Shown one piece after another: positions 45,634 to 54,127 of a stretch of DNA of 64,000 nucleotides. The position numbers and the translations under genes are program-made. Position 1 is the stretch's first letter. Every line of letters begins with the position of its first letter. The notes below the pieces were generated by a model. It worked only from the letters and a program-made list of their open reading frames with translations. It did no database searches and was not told where the DNA came from. The DNA comes from JAIBJN01 sp963775505 (GTDB taxonomy: Bacteria; Actinomycetota; Thermoleophilia; Gaiellales; Gaiellaceae). The stretch spans positions 670,045 to 734,044 of the forward strand of contig CAVZIL010000008.1 of NCBI GenBank assembly GCA_963775505.1, written 5' to 3'.

Positions 45634-47028
45634 GTGACCATCGTCTCGCCTGACAGCGTCGCTATCGCGCAGATTCGCGCCGATCTCGCAGGGCAGGTGA
45701 TCGGCCCTGACGATCCCGGGTACGACGAGACCCGGGCCGTCTTCCTGCCTCAGGTCGACCGCCGGCCCGCGGTGATCGTCCGCCCGGCCGACGCCGGGGA
45801 GGTCGCGTACGTCGTCGCGCTCGCGCGGGAAAGCGGGCTCGAGCTCGCCGTCCGCAGCGGCGGCCACAGCAGCGCCGGCCACGGCGTCAGCGACGGCGGG
45901 ATCGTGCTCGACCTCTCGCTCATGAAGGCGCTCGACGTCGACGCGGACGAGCACGTCGCCTGGGCGGAGACGGGCTTGACGGCGGGCGAGGTGACGAACG
46001 GCCTCGGGGAGCACGGCCTGGCGGTCGGCTTCGGCGACACGGGCTCGGTCGGCATCGGAGGGTTGACGCTGGGCGGCGGCGTCGGCTACCTCGTCCGCAA
46101 GCACGGGCTCACGGTCGACGACCTGCTCGCAGCCGAGATCGTCACGGCCGACGGAGAGCTGTTGCAGGTCGACTCGGATAGCCACCCGGAGCTTTTCTGG
46201 GCGATCCGCGGCGGCGGCGGCAACTTCGGCGTCGCTACCCGCTTCCAGTATCGGCTCCATCCGCTGGAGACGGTGACTGGCGGGATCCTGTTGCTGCCCG
46301 CGACCCCCGAGGTGATCGCCGGGTTCATCGCAGCCGCGGAGGAGGCGCCCGAGGAGCTGTCGACGATCGCCAACGTCATGGCGGCACCGCCGATGCCGTT
46401 CGTCCCGAGCGAGTACCACGGCAAGGTCGTGGTGATGGGGATGCTCGTCCACGCCGGCCCGACCGAGGCCGGCGAGCAGGCCGTCGCGCCGTTTCGAGCC
46501 CTCGCGACGCCGATCGCCGATTTCGTTCGGCCGATGCCCTACCCCGAGATCTACCCGCCCGACGACCCGGACTACCGCCCGCTCGCCGCGGCGCGGACGA
46601 TGTTCGTCGACGAGATCGACAGCGGGGTGGCCGGTGAGATCCTGGATCGTCTCGCAGCCTCCACCGCGCTGATGCCAGTGGCGCAGCTGCGGGTTCTGGG
46701 CGGTGCGATGGCGCGGGTGCCGGCCGAGGCAACCGCGTTCGCGCACAGGGCGAGCCGGATCATGGTCAACGTCGCGGCCGTCTATGCGACCCAAGAGGAG
46801 GCGCCGGTTCACGAGGCCTGGGTGACCGAAGCCGCCGCCGCGCTGCGCCAGGCCGACCGGGGTGCCTACGTCAACTTCCTCGCCGACGAGGGCGAGGAGC
46901 GGATCCGGGCCGCCTACCCCGGGGGCACGTGGGAGCGGCTCGCAGCGGTCAAGCGTCGCTACGACCCCGCCAACCTGTTCCGCCTCAACCAGAACATCCC
47001 ACCGATGCCGCAAAGGAGTTCACCATGA
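45634..47028 (+). CDS. FAD-linked oxidoreductase, PCMH/BBE family
   Basis: A 464-residue flavoprotein of the berberine-bridge-enzyme type. The FAD-binding domain includes the residues around the bicovalent site (VRSGGHSSAGHGVSDGGIV, where His would attach to FAD), GLTLGGGVGYLVRKHGLTVD and AIRGGGGNFGVATRF; the C-terminal BBE motif NFLADEGEERIRAAYPGGTW and YDPANLFRLNQNIPP closes the protein. In this place the second covalent attachment residue, usually a Cys in GGVGxxxxxxG-type loops, is not obvious, so attachment may be by His alone. Oligosaccharides, alkaloids or polyketides are common substrates. The GTG at 45634 follows GAGAGGAG. The stop overlaps the next ATG. Confidence 0.9.
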   Translation: MTIVSPDSVAIAQIRADLAGQVIGPDDPGYDETRAVFLPQVDRRPAVIVRPADAGEVAYVVALARESGLELAVRSGGHSSAGHGVSDGGIVLDLSLMKALDVDADEHVAWAETGLTAGEVTNGLGEHGLAVGFGDTGSVGIGGLTLGGGVGYLVRKHGLTVDDLLAAEIVTADGELLQVDSDSHPELFWAIRGGGGNFGVATRFQYRLHPLETVTGGILLLPATPEVIAGFIAAAEEAPEELSTIANVMAAPPMPFVPSEYHGKVVVMGMLVHAGPTEAGEQAVAPFRALATPIADFVRPMPYPEIYPPDDPDYRPLAAARTMFVDEIDSGVAGEILDRLAASTALMPVAQLRVLGGAMARVPAEATAFAHRASRIMVNVAAVYATQEEAPVHEAWVTEAAAALRQADRGAYVNFLADEGEERIRAAYPGGTWERLAAVKRRYDPANLFRLNQNIPPMPQRSSP

Positions 47029-47990
47029 GAGTCTTCGTGGCTGGAGCGAGCGGTGCGATCGGCACGCGTCTCGTTCCGCAGCTGGTCGAGCGGGGCCACG
47101 AGGTGATCGGCACCTTCAGATCGCCCGCGAGCGCCGAGCGAGTGGCGGCGCTCGGGGCAGAGCCGCTCGCGCTCGACCTGCTCGACCGGCGCGCCGTGCG
47201 CAGGGTCGTGCTCGAGGCCGAGCCCGACGCGATCGTCCACCAGGCGACCGCCCTCGCCGACGTCCGCTTTTCCAGGAGCCTCGACCGCAGCTTCGCGCAG
47301 ACCAATCGGCTTCGGAGGGGAGGCACCAGCGCGCTCCTGGCCGCCGCCCGCGAGGCGGGCGTGGGCCGGTTCGTCGCCCAGAGCTTCGCCAACTTTCGGT
47401 ACACGCGCGAGGGCGGGCCGGTCAAGAGCGAGGACGACCCGCTCGACCCGACCCCGGTGAGAGGCATGCGCGAGACCAGCGCCGCGATGACCTACCTCGA
47501 TGAAACGGTCATCGCCGCCGGCGGAATCGCGCTCCGGTACGGCAGCTTCTACGGCGCCGCCAACGACGGGCTGGTCGAGCCGGTGCGCAAGCGGCGGTTC
47601 CCGATCGTCGGCTCGGGCGGCGGCGTCTCCTCGTTCGTCCACCTCGACGACGCTGCCGCAGCGACGGTGCTCGCGCTCGAGCACGACGGCCCCGCCGTCT
47701 ACAACATCGTCGACGACGAGCCCGCCCCGGTGCGCGAGTGGCTGCCGGTGCTCGCGGAGGCGCTCGGCGCCGAGCCGCCGCGCCGCTTCCCGCGCTGGCT
47801 CGCGCGCGTGTTCGCAGGCGGCGCGGTGGTCATGATGGGAACCGACGCCCGCGGCGCCTCGAACAGCAGGGCCAAGCGCGAGCTCGGCTGGACGCCCAGC
47901 CACCCGAGCTGGCGGCAAGGCTTCGCAGAGGCCTACCGGGGACCGGCCACCGCGACGGCCACGTCGATGCCGACCCCCGCACGCGGATAG
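47025..47990 (+). CDS. NAD(P)-dependent epimerase/dehydratase (extended SDR)
   Basis: A 321-residue Rossmann protein. GASGAIGTRLVPQLVERGHE (glycine motif GxxGxxG) binds NAD(P), EPDAIVHQATALADV follows, and a later segment has FVAQSFANFRYTREGGPVKS. The usual catalytic YxxxK is replaced here by a less clear stretch (SAAMTYLDETVIAAG), so it may be an atypical SDR with a binding or altered catalytic role. FVHLDDAAAATVLAL and a C-terminal LGWTPSHPSWRQGF complete the family pattern. It is coupled to the oxidoreductase by a four-base overlap. Confidence 0.85.
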   Translation: MRVFVAGASGAIGTRLVPQLVERGHEVIGTFRSPASAERVAALGAEPLALDLLDRRAVRRVVLEAEPDAIVHQATALADVRFSRSLDRSFAQTNRLRRGGTSALLAAAREAGVGRFVAQSFANFRYTREGGPVKSEDDPLDPTPVRGMRETSAAMTYLDETVIAAGGIALRYGSFYGAANDGLVEPVRKRRFPIVGSGGGVSSFVHLDDAAAATVLALEHDGPAVYNIVDDEPAPVREWLPVLAEALGAEPPRRFPRWLARVFAGGAVVMMGTDARGASNSRAKRELGWTPSHPSWRQGFAEAYRGPATATATSMPTPARG

Positions 47991-48005
47991 CGGGGGAGGT
48001 GCCGA

Positions 48006-48212
48006 ATGCGCACACTGAGCTCCCTCGTCGTGGTGGTCTCCCTGATCCTCACGGTCGTGTTCATCCCAGTGGTCGGCGGGGTCATCTTCGCGATGGTGTT
48101 CTTCGGCCTGTTCCTGCTCGCGCTGGTCGGTGTCCTCGGCGGGGTGGAGGACCGCACGGTGCGCCAGCACAACCCGTCCATGAACCCGAGGGAGTGGCGA
48201 GACGGCCCGTAA
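48006..48212 (+). CDS. Small membrane protein
   Basis: A 68-residue protein with two adjacent hydrophobic segments (LSSLVVVVSLILTVVFIPVV and FAMVFFGLFLLALVGVL) and a short polar C-terminal tail ending NPREWRDGP. It starts 15 bp after the epimerase gene with GGGGGAGG upstream, and is followed by an NmrA-like gene in the same direction, so it is probably part of the same operon. I do not recognise the family. Confidence 0.6.
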   Translation: MRTLSSLVVVVSLILTVVFIPVVGGVIFAMVFFGLFLLALVGVLGGVEDRTVRQHNPSMNPREWRDGP

Positions 48213-48251
48213 GCCGTCGGTTGCTGATTGAGGAATGAGAGGAGTGCTCAG

Positions 48252-49133
48252 ATGATCACCAGTGGTCAGCTCACCACCAGGCAGGCGCAGCCGAGACCGA
48301 CGCTCATCACGGGCGGGACGGGCAAGACCGGCCGCCGGGTGGCGGAGCATCTGGCGGCGCGCGGAGTCCCGATCCGGATCGGCTCGCGGTCGGGAAGTCC
48401 ACCGTTCGACTGGAACGACAGGGAGACGTGGTCGGCGGCCCTGCACGGCGCCGAGGCCGTCTACGTTTCCTACTACCCGGACCTCGCCGTGCCGGGCGCG
48501 ATGGCGGCGGTGCGCTCGTTCTCGGACCTCGCGGTGCTCAGCGGTGTCCGGCGGCTCGTCCTCGTGTCCGGCCGCGGCGAGGAGGAGGCTCAGCGCGCCG
48601 AGGAAGTCATCCAGGAGGCCGGCGTCGAGTGGACGATCGTGCGCTGCGCCTGGTTCAGCCAGAACTTCAGCGAGAGCTACCTGCTGGAACCGGTGCTCGT
48701 CGGCGAGGTCGTGCTCCCAGCCGGGGACGTGCCGGAGCCGTTCGTCGACGCCGAAGACATCGCCGACGTCGCAGTCGCCGCGCTGACCGAGGACGGGCAC
48801 GCGGGCGAGGTCTACGAGCTGACCGGCCCCCGGCTGCTCACATTCGCGGAAGCGGTTACGGAGATCGGCGAGGCGGCGGGCCGGGAGATCCGGTTCGTGC
48901 CGGTGTCGGTGGAGGAGTACGCGTCCGCGCTCGACGAAGGGGGCGTTCCGGCCGAGTACGTGTACCTCGTGAACTACCTCTTTAGCGAGGTCCTCGACGG
49001 CCGCAACGCGCACCTTGCCGACGGCGTTCGGCGCGCCCTCGGCCGCGAGCCACGCGACTTCGCGGACTACGCGCGGGACGTCGCCGCAACCGGAATCTGG
49101 ACTCCAGAGCAAGCTCGGATGGATGCGGCATGA
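48252..49133 (+). CDS. NmrA-like atypical SDR (NAD(P)-binding)
   Basis: A 293-residue Rossmann protein. TLITGGTGKTGRRVAEHLAA carries the dinucleotide glycine motif. It lacks the catalytic Tyr-x-x-x-Lys and has NmrA-type features: LVLVSGRGEEEAQRAEEVIQ, TIVRCAWFSQNFSESYLLEP, VDAEDIADVAVAAL and VYELTGPRLLTFAEAVTEI. Such proteins often sense NADP(H) redox state or reduce quinones. The ATG at 48252 was chosen because GAGAGGAG lies at a fair distance upstream; a start at 48228 is possible. It lies at the end of the sigma/cupin/oxidoreductase group. Confidence 0.87.
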   Translation: MITSGQLTTRQAQPRPTLITGGTGKTGRRVAEHLAARGVPIRIGSRSGSPPFDWNDRETWSAALHGAEAVYVSYYPDLAVPGAMAAVRSFSDLAVLSGVRRLVLVSGRGEEEAQRAEEVIQEAGVEWTIVRCAWFSQNFSESYLLEPVLVGEVVLPAGDVPEPFVDAEDIADVAVAALTEDGHAGEVYELTGPRLLTFAEAVTEIGEAAGREIRFVPVSVEEYASALDEGGVPAEYVYLVNYLFSEVLDGRNAHLADGVRRALGREPRDFADYARDVAATGIWTPEQARMDAA

Positions 49134-49156
49134 CGAGAGCAAGGGGCACAAGCTGA

Positions 49157-49390
49157 ATGCATGCGTTGGCTGCCGCGAACCACTTCGGACATCGGGAAGG
49201 CGGTGGAATCGTCGTCGACCTGTTCTGGGATCGCGGAGACGTCGACGACCGATTCCGGGTCGAGGTCGAGGACCGGCGCATGGGAGTCCGCTTCTTTCTC
49301 TACGCGACAACCGGGAGAGAAGCGATCAGGGCCTTCCACCACCCGTTCGCAACCGCGGCGAGCGCCCATGGCGAGGCGCGGGCGGCCTGA
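49157..49390 (+). CDS. Small conserved hypothetical protein
   Basis: A 77-residue protein with the central sequence VVDLFWDRGDVDDRFRVEVE followed by DRRMGVRFFLYATTGREAIR and AFHHPFA. It reads like a compact alpha/beta fold that I have a weak memory of seeing as a hypothetical protein in related Actinomycetota. There are no cysteines or membrane segments. It lies 23 bp after the NmrA-like gene. The start has no strong ribosome site. Confidence 0.5.
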   Translation: MHALAAANHFGHREGGGIVVDLFWDRGDVDDRFRVEVEDRRMGVRFFLYATTGREAIRAFHHPFATAASAHGEARAA

Positions 49391-49453
49391 CGCGGCGTGC
49401 CTTGCGATGAGCTTTCGCCCGGTTCCGGGTCTAACACACTGATCCGCAGAGTC

Positions 49454-50041
49454 ATGGGAAGCAGTCGACCGATCACGTTGGCAGGCGAGTGCGGTTTCGC
49501 TCAGCATCGGCCCGTGCCACCTGGGCTGCGCGACCTGGCAGCCGCCGTCCGCTCCGTCGTGAGTCAGCACGCGGACTGGCGGAAGACCGCCCGGCTGGTG
49601 TCTGATGAGCTGGCCCGGCATCTGCCGTCGGCCGACGTGCTCAGCCCCGAGCAGAGGATCGGCGATCCGGACGGCTACCGCAGCCACCTCCTGTACTCCG
49701 AGCCCGGCGGGGTCTTCTCGATCGTTGCCCTCGTTTGGCGCCCTGGGCAGGTGACGCCGATTCACGATCACGTGACCTGGTGCGTGTTCGGAGTCATCCA
49801 GGGTGAAGAGCACGAGGAGCTGTTCGTGCTCGACGAGGAGCGCGAATGTCTCGTCGGGGCGGGGGCGAGGACGAACCGAGAGGGCGAGGTGAGCGGGTTC
49901 GCGCCGCCGGGAGACATCCATCGCGTGCGCAACGTGGGCGACGAGACCGCGATCTCGCTCCATGTCTACGGCACCGACGTCTCCCGGATCGGCTCGAGCG
50001 TGCGGCGCTACTACGACCAGCCGGTGCTGGCGGCCCCCTGA
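49454..50041 (+). CDS. Cysteine-dioxygenase-like cupin
   Basis: A 195-residue protein of the cysteine dioxygenase type I fold. The iron site is visible: TPIHDHVTWCVFGVIQGEEH gives two His ligands in HDH, and DIHRVRNVGDETAISLHVYG gives the third. The Cys in TWCVFG corresponds in position to the residue that crosslinks with Tyr in mammalian enzymes, although bacterial ones often lack the link. It could oxidise cysteine, 3-mercaptopropionate or a related thiol. The ATG at 49454 begins just before a helical lead-in; GTCATGGG has no strong ribosome site. It converges with the SoxR-type gene. Confidence 0.82.
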   Translation: MGSSRPITLAGECGFAQHRPVPPGLRDLAAAVRSVVSQHADWRKTARLVSDELARHLPSADVLSPEQRIGDPDGYRSHLLYSEPGGVFSIVALVWRPGQVTPIHDHVTWCVFGVIQGEEHEELFVLDEERECLVGAGARTNREGEVSGFAPPGDIHRVRNVGDETAISLHVYGTDVSRIGSSVRRYYDQPVLAAP

Positions 50042-50059
50042 GCAGCGGCGCGTCCTCGC

Positions 50060-50509
50060 TCAGCCCGGTGGCCGGTCTCCGATCCAGTAGCGCGGGCCGG
50101 GTCCCAGCCGGGCGGCGCGGTCGCCGGGGTTGGACAGCTGGCAGCGGTCGAGCGAGAGGCAGCCGCAGCCGATGCATTCGGTGAGGCCGCGCTTCAGGCG
50201 CTCGAGCTCGGCGATGCGCGCGTCGATCCTCGACGTCCACGTGGCCGAGAGCCGGGACCAGTCGCCGCGGGTGGGCGCCTGGTCGGGAGGGAGCTTGGCC
50301 AGCTCCGCTGCGATTTCGTCGAGCGACAGGCCGACGCGCTGGGCGAAGACGATGAAGGCGATGCGGCGAAGGACCGGCCGCGGGTAACGCCGGTGACCGG
50401 AGCCTGCTCGCTGGGAGCTGATCAAGCCCCGCTGGTCGTAGAAGCGAAGCGCCGAGGAGGCCACACCACTGCGGCGTGCCACCTCGCCGATCGTGAGCAC
50501 ATCCGACAT
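50060..50509 (-). CDS. soxR: SoxR-type redox-sensing MerR regulator
   Basis: A 149-residue regulator. The MerR helix-turn-helix reads LTIGEVARRSGVASSALRFY, then DQRGLISSQRAGSGHRRYP; a dimerisation helix follows; and the C-terminal cysteines Cys112, Cys115, Cys117 and Cys123 form the CX2CXCX5C site for a [2Fe-2S] cluster. SoxR is activated by redox-cycling compounds. The start codon abuts a promoter with a 19-bp spacer that points to the next gene, so it probably controls the DUF5519/metallo-hydrolase pair. Confidence 0.93.
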   Translation of the reverse strand: MSDVLTIGEVARRSGVASSALRFYDQRGLISSQRAGSGHRRYPRPVLRRIAFIVFAQRVGLSLDEIAAELAKLPPDQAPTRGDWSRLSATWTSRIDARIAELERLKRGLTECIGCGCLSLDRCQLSNPGDRAARLGPGPRYWIGDRPPG

Positions 50510-50540
50510 TTGACTTCAAGCTTACTTCAACTAGTAGTCT
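50510..50540 (+). promoter_or_regulatory. MerR/SoxR-type promoter with 19-bp spacer
   Basis: TTGACT (50510-50515) and TAGTCT (50535-50540) are separated by 19 bp rather than 17, the hallmark of MerR-family-activated promoters that need DNA twisting. The spacer contains ACTTCAA twice (50513-50519 and 50524-50530), 11 bp apart, and the left half matches the CTTCAAG half-site of SoxR boxes while the right half is imperfect. Confidence 0.7.
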
Positions 50541-50568
50541 CAGCAACGAAGGACGAAGGGAGGAAGCA

Positions 50569-50922
50569 ATGCCAACGGACGAGCAAAGAGCGAGCGAGCG
50601 GATCACCGAAGTGGTCACCTCGTGGCCGGGTGTAACGGCGGGCCCGGGACGGCGGGGCGAGTTCGGGTTCACGGTGGGCCGGCGCGAGATCGGTCACCTG
50701 CACGGCGACTACGCCGCCCACTTCGGCTTCCCGAAGGAGGTCTGGCACGCCCTGTACGAGGAAGGGCGGATCGACTACCACCCGGTCTTCCCCGGGAGGC
50801 CCGGGTTCGCCGCCCGCGCGATCGAGACGGACGAGGACGTCCAGGACGTGATCGCGATCCTGCGGCTGAACTACGAGCGGGTGGTCGCTCGGCACGGAAT
50901 CCCGGGACGGGAGGCGGCGTGA
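50569..50922 (+). CDS. DUF5519 (luciferase-like) family protein
   Basis: A 117-residue protein with the DUF5519 pattern: SERITEVVTSWPGVTAGPGR, then RREIGHLHGDYAAHFGFPKE and VWHALYEEGRIDYHPVFPGR. The function is unknown; the family is sometimes named after a luciferase link but contains no flavin motif. The ATG follows GGGAGGAAGCA. It is the first gene under the SoxR-type promoter and overlaps the hydrolase gene (TGATG). Confidence 0.78.
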   Translation: MPTDEQRASERITEVVTSWPGVTAGPGRRGEFGFTVGRREIGHLHGDYAAHFGFPKEVWHALYEEGRIDYHPVFPGRPGFAARAIETDEDVQDVIAILRLNYERVVARHGIPGREAA

Positions 50923-51752
50923 TGCCAGGCTATCCACGCATCCACCGTCACTCCACGGGGCCGCAGGGAGCCCTCGTCAACGCCTACCTCGTCGAGACGG
51001 AGGAGGGCGTCATCGCCGTGGACGGCACGCTTACCGTCTCCGACGGCCGAGCCCTTCGCGCACGACGAGAGGCGCTGGGCAAGCCGCTGCTGGCGGTGCT
51101 CGTCACCCATGCGCACCCCGACCACTACGGCGGCATCGTCGAGCTCGTCGGCTCGGACGAGGTGCCCGTGATCGCCACGGCCGGTGTCGACGAGGTGATC
51201 CGGCGCGACGATGCCCTCAAGGAGGAGATCCTGCGCCCGATGTTCGGCGACGAGTGGCCGCGGGAGCGCACGTTCCCGGACCGTGCTGTCGCCGACGGCG
51301 AGACGCTCGAGCTCGGCGGCGCCCGGTTCACCGTTCTCGACCTCGGCCCGGGTGAGTCGCCACACGACAGCATGTGGTTCGTGGGCGACGACCGGCGGAC
51401 GGTCTTCCTCGGCGACCAGATCTACGACCACAAGCACGCTTACCTGGCCGACGGCTTCTTCGAGGAGTGGCTCGGCCACCTGGAGCGTCTTCGGCAGGAG
51501 CTGCCCTCGGACGCGATCCTCCGCATCGGACACGGCGGCCCCGTCGCGCCGGCGCATCTGGACTGGCAACGGGAGTACGTGGAGACGTTCGTCGAGGCCG
51601 TCCGCGGCGCGGAGTGGTCGCAGCCAGACCGGGCGCGAGCCGCGGTCGTCGAGCGCATGACTCGTCTCCTGCCGACGGAGGAGCTTCAGTTCCTCATGGA
51701 GCTCTCGATCGAGCCGGTCGCCGCAAAGCTCGGGATCCCGGTCGCCGCCTAG
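50922..51752 (+). CDS. Metallo-beta-lactamase-fold hydrolase
   Basis: A 276-residue MBL-fold protein. The metal motif is VLVTHAHPDHYGG (HxHxDH), with a later Asp in VFLGDQIYDHKHAYL and a final His in LRIGHGGPVAP. The lead-in NAYLVETEEGVIAVDGTL is typical. Members hydrolyse lactones, thioesters or glutathione conjugates; the substrate here is unknown. The ATG overlaps the previous stop and GGGAGGCGG lies just upstream, so it is coupled to the DUF5519 gene and probably responds to SoxR. Confidence 0.88.
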   Translation: MPGYPRIHRHSTGPQGALVNAYLVETEEGVIAVDGTLTVSDGRALRARREALGKPLLAVLVTHAHPDHYGGIVELVGSDEVPVIATAGVDEVIRRDDALKEEILRPMFGDEWPRERTFPDRAVADGETLELGGARFTVLDLGPGESPHDSMWFVGDDRRTVFLGDQIYDHKHAYLADGFFEEWLGHLERLRQELPSDAILRIGHGGPVAPAHLDWQREYVETFVEAVRGAEWSQPDRARAAVVERMTRLLPTEELQFLMELSIEPVAAKLGIPVAA

Positions 51753-51891
51753 GCGACGATGAGTTCCGAGCTGCCGGCCAGTCAAATGGCCATGAGCGGA
51801 AATCGGCGCCCCGAAGGCCGGACGGTGCAAATGGATTCTGCTGCCTTTGCGCTCGCGTGCCTTCCGACGGGATGACTCGGGAACGAGCCAA

Positions 51892-52449
51892 GTGGCGAAG
51901 CTGATCTACCTGGCGATTGCGTCGCTGGACGGATACGTCGCGGACGCCGACGGCAAGTTCGACTGGGGAGAGCCGGACGCGGAGGTGCACGCGTTCGTCA
52001 ACGACCTCGCGCGGCCGGTCGGCACCTACCTCTACGGGCGCCGGCTGTACGAGGTGATGCTTGCCTGGGAGGGCTTGGATCTGGCGGACCAGCCGCCCCA
52101 CATCCGGGACTTCGCCGAGATCTGGCGGGCGGCCGACAAGATCGTGTACTCGAAGACGCTGGAGTCGGTGTCCAGCGCGAAGACGCGGCTCGAGCGGGAG
52201 TTCGACGCTCAGGCGGTCCAGGAGCTGAAGGAGGCAGCGGGCCGTGACCTCGGCATCGGCGGGCCGGAGCTCGCCGCCCACGCGTTCAGGGCGGGGCTTG
52301 TCGACGAGCTGCACGTGGTCGTGGCGCCCATCGTGGTGGGAGGCGGCAAGCAGTCCCTTCCCCGCGATCTCCGCTTCGAGCTCGAGCTTCTGGACGAGCG
52401 CCGGTTTGCAAACGGCATGGCCTACCTCCACTACCGCACCAGGACGTAA
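51892..52449 (+). CDS. RibD/dihydrofolate-reductase-fold protein
   Basis: A 185-residue protein of the RibD C-terminal/DHFR-like family: KLIYLAIASLDGYVADADGK at the start, FVNDLARPVGTYLYGRRLYE, then GPELAAHAFRAGLVDELHVV and VAPIVVGGGKQSLP. It should bind NADPH, but in this subfamily the physiological substrate is mostly unknown. The GTG at 51892 gives the expected start; a longer reading to 51847 is basic and unrelated. It follows the hydrolase by 139 bp, and an upstream element is not obvious. Confidence 0.85.
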   Translation: MAKLIYLAIASLDGYVADADGKFDWGEPDAEVHAFVNDLARPVGTYLYGRRLYEVMLAWEGLDLADQPPHIRDFAEIWRAADKIVYSKTLESVSSAKTRLEREFDAQAVQELKEAAGRDLGIGGPELAAHAFRAGLVDELHVVVAPIVVGGGKQSLPRDLRFELELLDERRFANGMAYLHYRTRT

Positions 52450-52529
52450 AGCCAGGTCAACGCTGCGGGGGCGGGCGCCTGGGCAGCGTCTCGACGACAA
52501 TGCACCGAGAACCCACAGAGGAGGCCACG

Positions 52530-52889
52530 ATGACGACGGAGACAGAGGACGGGGCGGCGCTCGCCGACGAGCTTCTGAAGCGGATCGGCCAAACGGTCGG
52601 GGACAAGGCGAAGGCCTCGACCGTGTTCGGCGAGCCCGTCGAACGCGCGGACATCACTGTGATCCCGGTGGCGAAGGCTCGGTTCGGGTTTGGCGGCGGT
52701 GGGGGCGGCGGCGAGGAAGGGTCAGGTGGAGGGGGCGGCGGCGGTGCGGTCATTAGCCCGGTGGGGTACATCGAGCTGAGCGAACGCACGGCCCAGTTCA
52801 GGCGAATCTCCAGCCCGACGGACGTTCTCGCGCTGGTCGCGGCGGCAGCGCTCACGGCGGTTGCTGTCAAGCGACTGCTGGGTGCGTAG
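52530..52889 (+). CDS. GerW/YtfJ-family protein
   Basis: A 119-residue protein of the GerW (YtfJ) family: VFGEPVERADITVIPVAKAR, the glycine-rich loop (GFGGGGGGGEEGSGGGGGGG), then AVISPVGYIELS. A hydrophobic stretch at the C terminus (VLALVAAAALTAVAVKRLLG) may be a membrane anchor. In Bacillus the family has a spore-related role, but members are widespread in non-sporulating Actinomycetota. The ATG follows AGAGGAGGCC. Confidence 0.88.
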   Translation: MTTETEDGAALADELLKRIGQTVGDKAKASTVFGEPVERADITVIPVAKARFGFGGGGGGGEEGSGGGGGGGAVISPVGYIELSERTAQFRRISSPTDVLALVAAAALTAVAVKRLLGA

Positions 52890-52921
52890 CGACGCTAAAC
52901 GGCCACGCGTGTTCGATCTCG

Positions 52922-54076
52922 CTAGGGCGAGGAGAGCACCGAGCGCGACTCCGCGCGGGCCTCGCGCCACCAGACGAGCTCGTACGTGTGCAACGCCAGC
53001 CACACGGCGGTGACGAGCGCCAGCGCGGCGAGCGCCGGAACCATCGTCGCGACCGGGAGCAGGAGCAGGAGCAGGAGCGCCGCGACCAACCGGCCGCGGC
53101 TCACCCGCCACCGCCGTTCGACCCGGATCCGGATCGCCGAATACGTCAGCAGGTAGAGCGCGCTCCCGCCGCAGAGCGCGAATGCCGCGACGGAGTCGAG
53201 CTCGTCGCCGACGTGCGCGACGATTTCCTTCATCGCGAACGCGAACAGCACGATCCCGACGATCATCGGAAAGTGGAGGTAGGTGTACGCATCGCGGGCG
53301 AGGGCGACGCGCTCCGGCCCCCGGGCGTCACCGAGCAGTCGCTCGCCGCGGATCGAGAAGAAGTCGAAGTACGCGAGCCAGAACGAGGTGGCGACGAGGA
53401 GCCCGAGGATCGCGGCGGCGACCTCGCCCAGGCCGATGCCGATCCCCGTCGCGCCGATCCCGATGGCGATGAACGCCTCGCCGAGCGCGATGATGAGCAC
53501 GAGGCCGTGGCGCTCTGCGAAGTGCGACGGGTGGACGAGCCAGCCGGTCGATCCGCTCAGCGCTGCGCCGACGTAGGTGAGCGCGATCGCGGCGATCCAG
53601 AGCCATGTGCGTGCCCCGTCGGCGATCCCCGCGACGAGGATCAGCGTCGCGCCCAGCAGTGCCCACGGGGCCAGCCGCAGCACGGCGCCCAGCAGGTCGC
53701 GGTTTCCGCGGCCCGCGAGTGCGTAGAGGCCTAGATGCACCGTGCACACGACGAGGAAGGCGGCGCCGAACAGGACGCCCTCGTCCTGGAACACGCCCGG
53801 CACGACCAGGGCCGCGACGAACATCGCGACCAGCGCGACGAGCAGCGCGGCGCCGACGAGGCCCTCCTCGGGGTCGAGGTTGTTCGTCAGCCAGGCGTAT
53901 GCCGACCAGGCCCACCAGAGCGCGGCGAGGACGAGCACGCCCCGTCCGATCCCCGCGAACGTCGGGTCGTCGGCGAGCAGCGTCGCGACCTGCGTGAACG
54001 CGAAGACGAAGACGAGGTCGAAGAAGAGCTCCCGCGGCGTGACGCGGTGCTCGTGATCGACGGCCGCCACGCTCAT
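52922..54076 (-). CDS. Low-temperature-requirement protein A (LtrA) family membrane protein
   Basis: A 384-residue polytopic protein with about 11 helices. The family hallmarks are the N-terminal VTPRELFFDLVFVFAFTQVA, AWSAYAWLTNNLDPEEG and FAERHGLVLIIALGEAFIAI. The name comes from Listeria; the biochemical role is unknown. The ATG at 54076 is preceded by CCGATGAG only weakly. It converges with the GerW-like gene and starts 52 bp upstream of the SRPBCC gene end. Confidence 0.9.
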   Translation of the reverse strand: MSVAAVDHEHRVTPRELFFDLVFVFAFTQVATLLADDPTFAGIGRGVLVLAALWWAWSAYAWLTNNLDPEEGLVGAALLVALVAMFVAALVVPGVFQDEGVLFGAAFLVVCTVHLGLYALAGRGNRDLLGAVLRLAPWALLGATLILVAGIADGARTWLWIAAIALTYVGAALSGSTGWLVHPSHFAERHGLVLIIALGEAFIAIGIGATGIGIGLGEVAAAILGLLVATSFWLAYFDFFSIRGERLLGDARGPERVALARDAYTYLHFPMIVGIVLFAFAMKEIVAHVGDELDSVAAFALCGGSALYLLTYSAIRIRVERRWRVSRGRLVAALLLLLLLPVATMVPALAALALVTAVWLALHTYELVWWREARAESRSVLSSP

Positions 54077-54127
54077 CGGTCGCGACCCTACCGCCTCGGA
54101 GCCCGTATCGGACTCGCCCTACGACCG

